Shown in pieces: positions 1-8,192 of a DNA stretch of 64,000 nucleotides (positions are counted from its first letter, which is position 1; every line of letters starts with the position of its first letter). The DNA comes from Pelagerythrobacter marensis (GTDB taxonomy: Bacteria; Pseudomonadota; Alphaproteobacteria; Sphingomonadales; Sphingomonadaceae), in assembly GCF_036700095.1 (NCBI RefSeq), contig NZ_CP144918.1:1799001-1863000 (forward strand). Reading direction: 5' to 3'. The position numbers and the translations under genes were made by a program. The notes under the pieces are model-generated. The model had not been told where the DNA came from, ran no database searches, and saw only the letters and a program-made list of their open reading frames with translations.

Positions 1-1
1 C

Positions 2-442
2 CTGATCCCGGGAAACATCGGCGCCGATATCGAACGGCGTCTCGCGCTGTTCCATCGCCCCTACCACGCTGCGCTGGCCGAGTGGCTCGACGCCGCGCAG
101 CCCGAGCTTGTCATTGCGCTCCACAGCTTCACCCCCGCGCTCGAAAGCGGTGGTGAGGAACGGCCGTGGGAAGTCGCCCTGCTCTATAACCGGGACGATC
201 GCGCCGCGCGCCACGCGATCCGCCTGTTCGCGGAAGAAGGGCTGACGGTCGGCGACAACCAGCCTTATTCGGGCAAGCAGTTGAACGCGACGATGGACCG
301 CCATGCGGAGGCGCACGGGAGACCCTATCTGACGATCGAGATCAGACAGGACATGATCGAGCGGGAGGCCGATCAGGCGCGCTGGGCGGCACTCGTCGCG
401 GATGTCGCCGGCCGCACTGCGCACGCGCTGAAGGACGCTTAA
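2..442 (+). CDS. N-formylglutamate amidohydrolase family protein (5' truncated)
   Basis: The reading frame is open from the window edge to TAA at 440-442, giving the C-terminal 146 residues; the start lies outside the window. The segments ALHSFTP and EIRQDMI match the zinc-dependent N-formylglutamate amidohydrolase (FGase) family, which releases formate or similar acyl groups from N-acyl-glutamate-type substrates in the cytoplasm. The substrate here is unknown, because many family members in this group lie outside histidine-degradation operons. The next gene, ilvD, is unrelated in function and lies about 150 bp downstream. Confidence 0.85.
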   Translation: MIPGNIGADIERRLALFHRPYHAALAEWLDAAQPELVIALHSFTPALESGGEERPWEVALLYNRDDRAARHAIRLFAEEGLTVGDNQPYSGKQLNATMDRHAEAHGRPYLTIEIRQDMIEREADQARWAALVADVAGRTAHALKDA

Positions 443-589
443 GGGCCCCTGGCGGCGCTCGGGGAGTGCTCACGGGTGCCCGAGCGGCACGCGAGAGCTG
501 TTGCCGGCAAAAGAATTTCCCTTTCGACCGGCCCGTGCGATGCTTTAGGGGTTGGAATCCCCTCGAACGCGCAACATCTGGAACTCGCC

Positions 590-2446
590 ATGCCTGCCTA
601 CCGCTCCCGCACTTCGACCCACGGCCGCAACATGGCCGGCGCGCGCGGGCTGTGGCGCGCAACGGGCATGAAGGACGACGATTTCGGCAAGCCGATTATC
701 GCCGTGGTCAATTCCTTCACCCAGTTCGTGCCTGGTCACGTCCACCTGAAAGACCTGGGCCAGATGGTCGCGCGCGAGATCGAGGCTGCGGGCGGCGTGG
801 CCAAGGAGTTCAACACGATCGCGGTCGACGACGGGATCGCGATGGGCCACGACGGCATGCTCTATTCGTTGCCCAGCCGCGATCTGATCGCCGACAGCGT
901 CGAATACATGGTCAACGCCCATTGCGCCGACGCGATGGTCTGCATTTCCAATTGCGACAAGATCACGCCGGGAATGCTGATGGCGGCGATGCGGATCAAC
1001 ATTCCGGTCGTGTTCGTTTCCGGCGGACCGATGGAAGCGGGCAAAGTCGTCCTCAAGGGCAAGGAAGTCGCGCTCGATCTGGTCGATGCGATGGTCGCCG
1101 CCGCCGACGAGCGCATGACCGACGAGGAAGTTCTCGATATCGAGCGGTCCGCCTGCCCCACATGCGGATCGTGCAGCGGCATGTTCACCGCCAATTCGAT
1201 GAACTGCCTGACCGAGGCGCTCGGTCTCTCGCTGCCGGGCAACGGATCGACCCTTGCCACCCACGCCGACCGCAAGGCGCTGTTCCTGCGCGCCGGGCGG
1301 CTTGTCGTCGAACTCTGCCGCCGGTGGTACGAGGAAGACGATGCGAGCGTCCTGCCGCGCACGATCGCCGATCGGTCGGCTTTCGAAAATGCCATGAGCC
1401 TCGATATCGCGATGGGCGGATCGACCAATACCGTGCTGCACCTGCTTGCCGCCGCGCACGAGGCGGGGCTGGACTTCACGATGGCCGATATCGACCGCCT
1501 CAGCCGCCATATCCCGTGCCTTTCCAAGGTCGCACCGGCGAAGGACGACGTGCATATGGAGGACGTTCACCGGGCCGGCGGAATCATGGCGATCCTGGGC
1601 GAACTCGATCGCGCGGGCTTGCTTAACACCGCGGTGCCCACCGTTCACAGCCCGACACTGCGCGATGCTCTCGACGAATGGGATATCGCGCGCACCAACA
1701 GCCCGGCGGTGCAGGAGTTTTTCCGCGCCGCGCCCGGTGGCGTGCCGACGCAGACGGCATTCAGCCAGAACCGGCGGTGGGCCGAACTCGACCTCGATCG
1801 CCGCGAGGGGGTGATCCGCTCGGCCGAACATGCCTTCAGCCAGGATGGCGGGCTTGCGGTTCTCTACGGCAATCTGGCGGAAGATGGCTGCATCGTGAAG
1901 ACCGCCGGGGTCGACGAAAGCATTCTGACGTTTTCCGGCCCGGCGAAAGTCTACGAAAGCCAGGACGCGGCCGTGACGGCCATCCTGACCGACCAGGTTC
2001 GCGAAGGCGATGTCGTGGTCATCCGCTACGAAGGGCCGAAGGGCGGCCCCGGCATGCAGGAAATGCTCTATCCCACCAGCTACCTCAAGTCGAAGGGGCT
2101 GGGCAAAGCCTGCGCGCTGGTGACCGACGGGCGCTTCTCCGGCGGCACGTCGGGCCTGTCGATCGGCCATGCTTCGCCCGAGGCGGCCGAAGGCGGCGCA
2201 ATCGGCCTGGTGCGCGAAGGCGACAGGATCGTGATCGACATTCCGAAACGAACGATCCATCTCGACGTCTCGGAATCCGAACTGGCCGAGAGGCGAGCGG
2301 AGATGGAGGCAAGGGGAGATCGGGCATGGAAGCCGGTGGAAAAGCGCAAGCGGCAGGTTTCGACCGCGCTGCAGGCTTATGCCGCGATGACCACCAGCGC
2401 CGCGCGCGGCGCGGTGCGCGACGTTTCGCAGCTCGTCCGCAAGTGA
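590..2446 (+). CDS. ilvD: Dihydroxy-acid dehydratase
   Basis: A protein of 618 residues that dehydrates 2,3-dihydroxy acids to 2-keto acids in valine, isoleucine and leucine synthesis. It follows the E. coli-type enzyme almost end to end: [19 protein letters not shown] at the N-terminus, the [11 protein letters not shown] motif with Cys122, and the [11 protein letters not shown] motif with Cys192 and Cys195. These cysteines are expected iron-sulfur ligands. The ATG at 590 is chosen because the family starts with MPxYRS; the frame is open to 476, but the extra 38 residues have no family counterpart. Its TGA overlaps the GTG of the next small gene, which suggests co-transcription with the following three genes. 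Confidence 0.96.
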   Translation: MPAYRSRTSTHGRNMAGARGLWRATGMKDDDFGKPIIAVVNSFTQFVPGHVHLKDLGQMVAREIEAAGGVAKEFNTIAVDDGIAMGHDGMLYSLPSRDLIADSVEYMVNAHCADAMVCISNCDKITPGMLMAAMRINIPVVFVSGGPMEAGKVVLKGKEVALDLVDAMVAAADERMTDEEVLDIERSACPTCGSCSGMFTANSMNCLTEALGLSLPGNGSTLATHADRKALFLRAGRLVVELCRRWYEEDDASVLPRTIADRSAFENAMSLDIAMGGSTNTVLHLLAAAHEAGLDFTMADIDRLSRHIPCLSKVAPAKDDVHMEDVHRAGGIMAILGELDRAGLLNTAVPTVHSPTLRDALDEWDIARTNSPAVQEFFRAAPGGVPTQTAFSQNRRWAELDLDRREGVIRSAEHAFSQDGGLAVLYGNLAEDGCIVKTAGVDESILTFSGPAKVYESQDAAVTAILTDQVREGDVVVIRYEGPKGGPGMQEMLYPTSYLKSKGLGKACALVTDGRFSGGTSGLSIGHASPEAAEGGAIGLVREGDRIVIDIPKRTIHLDVSESELAERRAEMEARGDRAWKPVEKRKRQVSTALQAYAAMTTSAARGAVRDVSQLVRK

Positions 2447-2820
2447 GACCGTCCCGAGCCGGTGCCGCGGCCGTGCTGACGCTTGCGGCCGCCTGTTCCT
2501 CTGCCGATGCGCCGGTGCAGGCGCAGGCGGATGAAGGCGCCCAGCCGATCGAATGCGCCATCGGCCCGGGGGCCGGCTTCGGGCCGGATTGCCTGGTGGA
2601 ACGCGCCGAGATCGACGGAACGATCGTGCTGACGGTGCGCCATGCCGACGGCGGCTTCCGCCGGTTCGCGCAGTTGCCGGAAGGGCGCGGACTGGTTGCC
2701 TACGATGGCGCCGACCCGGTCGAACAGACGCTGGCGGGCGAGGTGCTGGAGGTCGCGATTGCCGGCGAACGCTACCGCTTTGCCGCGCGGCCTTCTCAGG
2801 GAACCGATGCCGGCGAGTGA
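2443..2820 (+). CDS. Small predicted lipoprotein of unknown function
   Basis: A protein of 125 residues. The GTG start overlaps the ilvD stop (GTGA). The N-terminus has a short basic stretch, a hydrophobic run and LAAAC, a plausible lipobox with the lipidated Cys at about residue 18. The rest is a compact soluble domain with no family I recognise. The end overlaps the start of the next gene (nnr) by 14 bases, so it is probably translationally coupled inside an ilvD-nnr-rlmD-like operon. Gene reality rests on the tight overlaps, the coding-like composition and the signal sequence. Confidence 0.7.
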   Translation: MRPSRAGAAAVLTLAAACSSADAPVQAQADEGAQPIECAIGPGAGFGPDCLVERAEIDGTIVLTVRHADGGFRRFAQLPEGRGLVAYDGADPVEQTLAGEVLEVAIAGERYRFAARPSQGTDAGE

Positions 2821-4195
2821 TCCCGTCCTGACGGTCGCCGAAATGCAGGCGGCGGAACAGGCGCTGGTCGATGCCGGCACGGATGTCGATACGCTGATGC
2901 AGCGGGCAGGGTGCGGGGCGGCCGAATGGGTCTGGCGCCTTGCCGCCGGCCGGCCGGTGACGGTCCTGTGCGGACCGGGCAACAACGGCGGCGACGGCTA
3001 CGTTATCGCGCAGGTCCTGCATCGGCGCGGGCTGGATGTTGCGGTCGTGGCGCCGATCGCGCCCGGAACCGATGCAGCGCAGAACGCATCCGCGCTCTAT
3101 CGCGGAGCCATCGGGCGGACGGCCAGCGGACGGCGCGGAGCGGTGCTGGTGGACTGTCTGTTCGGCAGCGGGCTTGCCCGGCCGCTGTCGACCGAACTCG
3201 CCGGGTTGCTGGCCGAACTCGCGGCCGGTCATCGTCATGCGGTCGCGGTGGACCTGCCGAGCGGGATCGAAAGCGATTCCGGTATGCCGCTCAACCCCGA
3301 CCTGCCCGCTTGCGACCTGACGCTGGCGCTGGGGGCGTGGAAGTTCGCGCACTGGACCATGCCCGCCTGCGCCCGGATGGGCGTGCGGCGGCTGGTCGAT
3401 ATCGGCGTGACCGCGCCGCCGTGTTCGGCGCGTCTTTCCGCCCGCCCCCGGCTCGATCCTCCGGCGCCCGATGCGCACAAGTATCGGCGCGGCCTGCTCG
3501 GTGTGGTCGGCGGGGCCATGCCCGGGGCGGGCCTGCTTTCGGCCCGTGCCGCGATGCACGCGGGCGCGGGCTACGTGAAGCTTTTCTCCGGCCATTCGCA
3601 TCCCGCCGCTCCCGCTGCGCTGGTCGTCGACGCGCGCCCGCTGGCCGAGGCGCTCGGCGACGCGCGTCTGGGGGCGATCCTTGCTGGCCCCGGCCTCGGC
3701 CGCGACGAGGGTGCGAAGGCGCGGCTGGAGCAGGTTCTCGACACCGACGCGCCGCTCGTCCTCGATGCCGATGCGCTGATTTTGCCGGGGCCGCGCAGGT
3801 TTGCGCGCGAGACGCTGCTGACCCCGCACGAGGGGGAATTGGAAAGCCTGTGCCGTCTCTTCGGCGTCGATGGCGGCAGCAAGCGCGCGAAGGCGCAGGA
3901 ACTGGCGCGCAAAAGCGGGGCCGTGGTCCTGGCCAAAGGGCCGGATACGCTGCTGTGCGCACCCGACGGCAGGCTGCATCTGTTCCCGCCGGGCCCGAGC
4001 TGGCTTTCCGCCGCTGGCACGGGCGACGTTCTTGCCGGCGTGGCGGCAAGCCGCATGGCGACGGGCGCCGGCGCTTTCCTCGCGGCCGAGCAGGCCGTGT
4101 GGCTGCACCACGAGGCCGCGCGGATCGCGGGGGTGGCATTCAGCGCCGACGAACTGGCGAAAGCCGTGAAAGCCGCCTACGCGCGCTTCCTGTGA
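2807..4195 (+). CDS. nnr: Bifunctional NAD(P)H-hydrate epimerase / ADP-dependent dehydratase
   Basis: A protein of 462 residues that repairs hydrated NADH and NADPH. The N-terminal YjeF_N domain (about 1-200) has the GPGNNGGDGYV signature and epimerises the R and S hydrates. The C-terminal carbohydrate-kinase-like domain (about 220-460) has NAxDAL-like and AGTGDVLAGV motifs of the ADP/ATP-dependent dehydratase. Length and two-domain order match bacterial Nnr. The ATG at 2807 is chosen because the family begins close to VAEMQAAE; the open frame extends upstream to 2642. The stop overlaps the next gene's GTG start. Confidence 0.93.
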   Translation: MPASDPVLTVAEMQAAEQALVDAGTDVDTLMQRAGCGAAEWVWRLAAGRPVTVLCGPGNNGGDGYVIAQVLHRRGLDVAVVAPIAPGTDAAQNASALYRGAIGRTASGRRGAVLVDCLFGSGLARPLSTELAGLLAELAAGHRHAVAVDLPSGIESDSGMPLNPDLPACDLTLALGAWKFAHWTMPACARMGVRRLVDIGVTAPPCSARLSARPRLDPPAPDAHKYRRGLLGVVGGAMPGAGLLSARAAMHAGAGYVKLFSGHSHPAAPAALVVDARPLAEALGDARLGAILAGPGLGRDEGAKARLEQVLDTDAPLVLDADALILPGPRRFARETLLTPHEGELESLCRLFGVDGGSKRAKAQELARKSGAVVLAKGPDTLLCAPDGRLHLFPPGPSWLSAAGTGDVLAGVAASRMATGAGAFLAAEQAVWLHHEAARIAGVAFSADELAKAVKAAYARFL

Positions 4196-5397
4196 CCGAG
4201 ACAAACGAGATCCTGCGTATCGCCGCCAAGGGCGACGGCGTGACCGCCGATGGCCGCCATGTGCCCTTCGCCGCCCCGGGCGATGTGCTGCAAGCCGATG
4301 GCACGCTGGAACCGGGGCCGCACCGGGCCCAGCCGCCGTGCCGCCATTTCGGCACGTGCGGGGGGTGCCAGCTTCAGCATTGCGATAGCCAGGCGATCGC
4401 GCGCTACGTCGGCGAGCGGGTCGCCTTTGCCGCGCAGGGGCAGGGCGTCGCCATCGGCGAAATGCTGGCGCCGCACCTTTCGCCCCCGCGCAGCCGCCGG
4501 CGTTGCACGCTTCATGCGGCGAGCGCGGGGGGTAAGCCGCTGCTCGGGTTCCGGCAGGCAGGCTCGCACCGGATCGTGGACATGCGCGAATGCCATATCC
4601 TCCGCCCGGAACTCTTCGCGCTGGTGCCGCCGCTGCGGACATTGCTGGCGGCGCGGAAAGAGCGGCTATCGGCAAAGATCGAACTGACTCTGACCGATCA
4701 GGGGGTCGACTGCGCGATAGCGGGGCTCGCGGTGGAAGGACTGGCCGCCACCGAGGCGATGCTGGCTTTCGCGCAGCAGAACGGCTTGGCCCGCCTGACG
4801 CTCGATCACGGATACGGGCCGGAGCCGGTGTGGGAGCCGGAGCCGGTCACCGTTTCGCCCGCCGGCGTTCCGGTCGGTTTCCCCAGCGGCGGGTTTCTGC
4901 AGGCGACTGCGGATGGCGAGAAGGCCCTGACGCAGATCGCCGGCGACTGGCTGTCGGGCGCGCGCTTCGTCGCGGACCTGTTCTCCGGCCTCGGCACTTT
5001 TGCCTTTGCCCTGTCGCGCGAATCGAAGGTCCTGGCGGTCGAGGCCGCCCGCGATGCCCATCTGGCGTGCAAGTCGGCTGCCGCGCGCACCGGCGGGGCG
5101 GTCCATGCCATGCACCGCGACCTTTTCCGCAACCCGCTCCAGCCCGAAGAGCTGAACCGGTTCGACGCCGTGCTGCTCGACCCGCCGAGAGCCGGCGCGC
5201 GCGAGCAAGTGGCGCGGCTGGCCGAAAGCACGGTGCCGCGGATCGTCTACGTCAGTTGCAATCCGGCGAGCTGGGCGCGCGACGCTGCGCGGCTGGTGGC
5301 CGCCGGATACCGTCTGGAAGCTGCCAAGCCGGTGGGCCAGTTCGTCTGGTCGACCCACGTCGAACTGGCGAGCCTTTTCGTGCGGGAGCGGGGCTAG
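4192..5397 (+). CDS. 23S rRNA (uracil-5)-methyltransferase, RlmD/TrmA family
   Basis: A protein of 401 residues starting at GTG 4192, four bases into the end of nnr. Cys50, Cys56, Cys59 and Cys134 fit the [4Fe-4S] ligand pattern of RumA/RlmD enzymes. The SAM-binding motif DLFSGLGTF is at 262-270, LLDPPRAG at 328-335, and the catalytic nucleophile Cys356 lies in YVSCNP. It transfers a methyl group from SAM to C5 of a uridine. Whether the target is U1939, U747 or another position cannot be read from sequence, so no symbol is given. Its TAG overlaps the TAG of the convergent hydrolase gene in the tetranucleotide CTAG. Confidence 0.9.
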   Translation: MTETNEILRIAAKGDGVTADGRHVPFAAPGDVLQADGTLEPGPHRAQPPCRHFGTCGGCQLQHCDSQAIARYVGERVAFAAQGQGVAIGEMLAPHLSPPRSRRRCTLHAASAGGKPLLGFRQAGSHRIVDMRECHILRPELFALVPPLRTLLAARKERLSAKIELTLTDQGVDCAIAGLAVEGLAATEAMLAFAQQNGLARLTLDHGYGPEPVWEPEPVTVSPAGVPVGFPSGGFLQATADGEKALTQIAGDWLSGARFVADLFSGLGTFAFALSRESKVLAVEAARDAHLACKSAAARTGGAVHAMHRDLFRNPLQPEELNRFDAVLLDPPRAGAREQVARLAESTVPRIVYVSCNPASWARDAARLVAAGYRLEAAKPVGQFVWSTHVELASLFVRERG

Positions 5398-6179
5398 GCG
5401 CGGCTGTCCCGCAAAGCCCCCAGCAGTTGTTCGAACAGCCAGTCGCGCGCATGGGGCTCGACATAGGCGTGGCTGGCCCCCGGGCAGCGGGCGATCCGCG
5501 AATCGGCGAGGTCCCATGCTTCGGCGAATGCCTGCGCGGTCCGGTCGGTTTCGGCCAGAAGGATGCGCACCGGCCCTTCGAACCGTTCCAGCCCTGCCGC
5601 CATTTCTTGCGCCAGCGATCCCGGGCCGGATCGGGGCAGGGCGGCTCTGGCCAGGCCGCGTGCCAGCTTGCGGAAATCGACCCGACCGGTGACGAGGCGG
5701 GCCAGTTCTCCGGGATTTTTCAGCTTTTCGAGATAGCGCGAACGTATCGCGGTGGACGGGGGAAGGTCGTCCTGCTCGTCCTCGATCGTCCACGGGTTGG
5801 ACAGGACGAGCGCGTCGCAGCCGGCCCCGCTCGCCAGCATCAGGGCGCTGGCGGCATCGCAGTTGCCGAAGGCGACGACCCGTTTCATCTGGGGCGCCAT
5901 GGCGCGGAATGCGTCGATTGCCGCTGCGATATCCTTCGCGCTCGCGCGAAACCCGCGATTCTTGCCCTCGCTGTCGCCGACGCCCCGCCGGTCGAAACGG
6001 AACACCGGAAAGCCCGCCCTGGCGATTCTTTCGGCGAGCCGGGCCTGGCCGGAAAAGGCGCCGGCGCGAATCTCGTTGCCGCCGCTGACGATCAGCAGCC
6101 CGACCGAGGCGGGGGCGGTGTCGATCGTTCCCGCCAGCGTCTGATCTTCGCAGGCGAATGTGAGGGGGAGCCGGTTCAC
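5394..6179 (-). CDS. Exosortase A system-associated hydrolase 1 (alpha/beta fold)
   Basis: A protein of 261 residues and the last gene of the leftward arm of the XrtA locus. It has the alpha/beta-hydrolase layout: VSGGNEIRAG near residue 32, FRFDRRGVGDSEG near 60, and the nucleophile elbow FGNCDAAS near 104. Cys107 replaces the usual serine there, a feature of this exosortase-associated group. A histidine in GASHAYVEPH near the end completes a likely triad. The GTG start overlaps the TGA of hydrolase 2. The presumed role is processing an acyl or thioester intermediate made with the neighbouring ACP, ligase and decarboxylase; the substrate is not known. Confidence 0.88.
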   Translation of the reverse strand: MNRLPLTFACEDQTLAGTIDTAPASVGLLIVSGGNEIRAGAFSGQARLAERIARAGFPVFRFDRRGVGDSEGKNRGFRASAKDIAAAIDAFRAMAPQMKRVVAFGNCDAASALMLASGAGCDALVLSNPWTIEDEQDDLPPSTAIRSRYLEKLKNPGELARLVTGRVDFRKLARGLARAALPRSGPGSLAQEMAAGLERFEGPVRILLAETDRTAQAFAEAWDLADSRIARCPGASHAYVEPHARDWLFEQLLGALRDSRA

Positions 6180-6868
6180 GCTTCCTGCATCCCCTGTCCG
6201 ACAGCGGCGGCAAGCGCTTCTGCCTGTTCGCGCGATTCGCCCGGCTCCGCGCGCAGCCACAGCCCGCTGCCCCCGAGGGCATCCTGTTCGATCCGCACCT
6301 GAGCGGATTGCGACGGCAAGTCGGCCGCTTCCAGTTCGCGGAAAAGGTCCCGGCCCAGCGACCATCCGGCCAGCTCGATGCCTTCCGAGCGGCCCAGTTG
6401 TGCGAGGCCCCCGGTCGTCTCCTCGGTCCCCGCCTCGCGCGCGGAAAGCGTGCGTGCGCGGAGCATCGGCCGCAGGACCTGGCGCCCGGCAATCGGGGCG
6501 TAGTTCCAGCCAGGCATATCGGTGGGGGCAAGCAAGGCCCCGCCACGCAGGGTGAGCACATGGGTCGCCTCGAAATGCCCGGCGGCCGCAAGCGCGGCGT
6601 GCCGCCATCCTTCCAGCGTCTGCGTGTCGAGCGGTCGGCGGCTTTCGTTGCAGCCGGGAAAATCGGCCAGCACGCTGGCAATTCCGTCGTCGGCGAGGCA
6701 TCGCATGACCTCCACCGTGAAGCGGCGCAGCTTGTTCGCTTCGTCGAACAACGCAGGCAGCACCAGAACCCGCGCCGATCGTCCTCCGCGGAAGGCCAGC
6801 GCGATTTCGTCGTGGGTGCCGCCGTCCGGGTCGGGGCAGGGCCAGGTCGTGACGATGGGCGCGGTCAG
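6176..6868 (-). CDS. Exosortase A system-associated hydrolase 2
   Basis: About 230 residues; VLPALFDEANKLRRF and the following region match the second hydrolase family of XrtA loci. The conserved frame continues upstream of the first GTG (6763) for 35 residues that look genuine (LTAPIVTTWPCPDPDGG). No ATG, GTG or TTG is well placed. The only sensible start overlapping the ACP stop is CTG at 6868 in the tetranucleotide CTGA, so I give this rare start with moderate certainty. I do not see a clear Ser-His-Asp triad. It lies between the ACP gene and hydrolase 1 with overlaps at both ends, indicating one operon. Confidence 0.8.
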   Translation of the reverse strand: MTAPIVTTWPCPDPDGGTHDEIALAFRGGRSARVLVLPALFDEANKLRRFTVEVMRCLADDGIASVLADFPGCNESRRPLDTQTLEGWRHAALAAAGHFEATHVLTLRGGALLAPTDMPGWNYAPIAGRQVLRPMLRARTLSAREAGTEETTGGLAQLGRSEGIELAGWSLGRDLFRELEAADLPSQSAQVRIEQDALGGSGLWLRAEPGESREQAEALAAAVGQGMQEA

Positions 6869-7146
6869 CTGTCTACGACTTTCGCCTCGGCAAAGGCGAG
6901 CAGCCCGCCATAGGTCTCCAGCATTTCGCCATCGACTTCGTCGTCTTCGATGATGATGTCGAGGCGATCCTCGATCTCGGTCAGAAGTCCGGCGACGGCC
7001 ATCGAATCGAGTTCGGGCAGATGGCCGAAAAGGCCCGTGTCATTGTCGAAACTCTCGACTTTGGCAGCGTCGAGGCCAAGCACGTCGCACAGGATGGTGC
7101 GCAGCTTGGTATCGATTTCGCTGCGGCTAGGCGCAAGACTGCTCAT
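6865..7146 (-). CDS. Acyl carrier protein of the exosortase A locus
   Basis: A protein of 93 residues with the ACP signature ELDSMAVAGLL; Ser48 is the expected phosphopantetheine attachment site. The acidic helix II/III region (EIEDRLDIIIEDDEVD) is typical of carrier proteins. The ATG at 7146 is chosen over an upstream TTG (7167), leaving 33 bases from the previous gene. The neighbours (acyl-CoA ligase, two hydrolases, GNAT-like acyltransferase, PLP decarboxylase) suggest it carries an acyl group used to modify the polysaccharide or an associated small molecule. It is distinct from the housekeeping AcpP. Confidence 0.88.
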   Translation of the reverse strand: MSSLAPSRSEIDTKLRTILCDVLGLDAAKVESFDNDTGLFGHLPELDSMAVAGLLTEIEDRLDIIIEDDEVDGEMLETYGGLLAFAEAKVVDS

Positions 7147-7179
7147 GCCGGCGTGGTTCCCCTGCAATTCGGCGGCGCC

Positions 7180-8166
7180 TTAGCCCTGCCGGGCACCCGG
7201 CGCAAGGCGGCGGACGAGGCGCTTTGCCAGAAGCGGCCAGGCGCGGGGCTGGCGCGGGTCGAGGCAATCGATGCGGAAGCGCGGCCGAACGATCTCCATC
7301 CAGTCCGCCTTGTAGGGATCGTTCCCGGTCCCGAAATCGACCCATTCCACGCGGTCGCGATCGATGACGTGTTCGAACAGCGCGGCGGTCAGAGTCGTTC
7401 CGGCCGAAAGCGCCTTGTGCGCTTCGCGGTGGGCCAGTTTGTGAATATAGGCCGTGCCGCCCTCCACGGTCCAGAACTGCGCCGCCACCGGCACGCCCTG
7501 GTGCTTGGCCACGGCGAGCCGGATGCGGCCCGCATCGCCTTCCTGCTGCGCGAAACGGCGCAGAAGGCCGGGCGTCTCCTCGTCCGGCTTCCAGCTTTCG
7601 GCATAGATCGCCTCGTAGGCCGCCCAGTCGTCCGCATCGAAGCGCTCGCGGATCGTGACGTCGACCCGCTTGCCCTTGCGCTTGAGCGTGGTGCGCATAC
7701 GCCCGGGCCGCGCGGACCAGTATTCGGCAAAGCTGCGGCCTTTGACTTCGAGGACGTGATTGTGATCGCACTGTTCGCGCACCACGCGCCAGCCGCCGCC
7801 GCGAAATGCGCGTTCGAGCCGGGTGGCCGAGCCGTCCTCGTCGGGAACGGGCCAGAGAGTCACCCGGTGGGCGCGCTGGCGAAGATCGCGGGCCAGCGCG
7901 ATCAGCAGGCGTTCGCGATCGGGGCCCCCGGTGCCGAGCGGGCGCCAAGTGAAGCTGTACCAGTTGCGCAGCGCCTCCAGCCGGCCATTGGCGCGGGTCA
8001 GCGGCAGCGCGGCCTGCTCTCCACCGTCCTCGGCCAGCGCGAAGATCGGGGGCATACCGCTGTCCGCCAGCAGCGCGAACCATTCGGGCCGGTCGAACGG
8101 ACAGGCGACCGGTGGAATGGTCCCTTGCAAGACGTTAACCCTGTCGTGATAGCTGACGGCGACCAC
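7180..8166 (-). CDS. GNAT-like acyltransferase (FemAB/BioF2 type), XrtA locus
   Basis: About 328 residues. The GNAT-like acyltransferase fold is recognised from the AEYWSARPGRMRTTLKRK segment, the AVAKHQGVPVAAQFW strand pair and the C-terminal DFGTGNDPYK, similar to the Acetyltransf_6/FemAB-like families. The GTG at 8166 is preferred because an earlier start at 8205 would overlap the divergent ligase gene. The intergenic space is then only a few bases to about 26, so the two arms must share a compact divergent promoter region or overlap. It is the first gene of the leftward GNAT-ACP-hydrolase 2-hydrolase 1 operon. The likely role is transfer of an acyl group from the adjacent ACP. Confidence 0.8.
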   Translation of the reverse strand: MVAVSYHDRVNVLQGTIPPVACPFDRPEWFALLADSGMPPIFALAEDGGEQAALPLTRANGRLEALRNWYSFTWRPLGTGGPDRERLLIALARDLRQRAHRVTLWPVPDEDGSATRLERAFRGGGWRVVREQCDHNHVLEVKGRSFAEYWSARPGRMRTTLKRKGKRVDVTIRERFDADDWAAYEAIYAESWKPDEETPGLLRRFAQQEGDAGRIRLAVAKHQGVPVAAQFWTVEGGTAYIHKLAHREAHKALSAGTTLTAALFEHVIDRDRVEWVDFGTGNDPYKADWMEIVRPRFRIDCLDPRQPRAWPLLAKRLVRRLAPGARQG

Positions 8167-8192
8167 AGCGAATGCACTCCACGAAAGAACCC

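Noticed and set aside
545-4675. 1376-codon open frame on the minus strand
   Set aside because: It is antisense to ilvD, nnr and the methyltransferase gene, has no recognisable family, and reflects high GC keeping stop codons rare.
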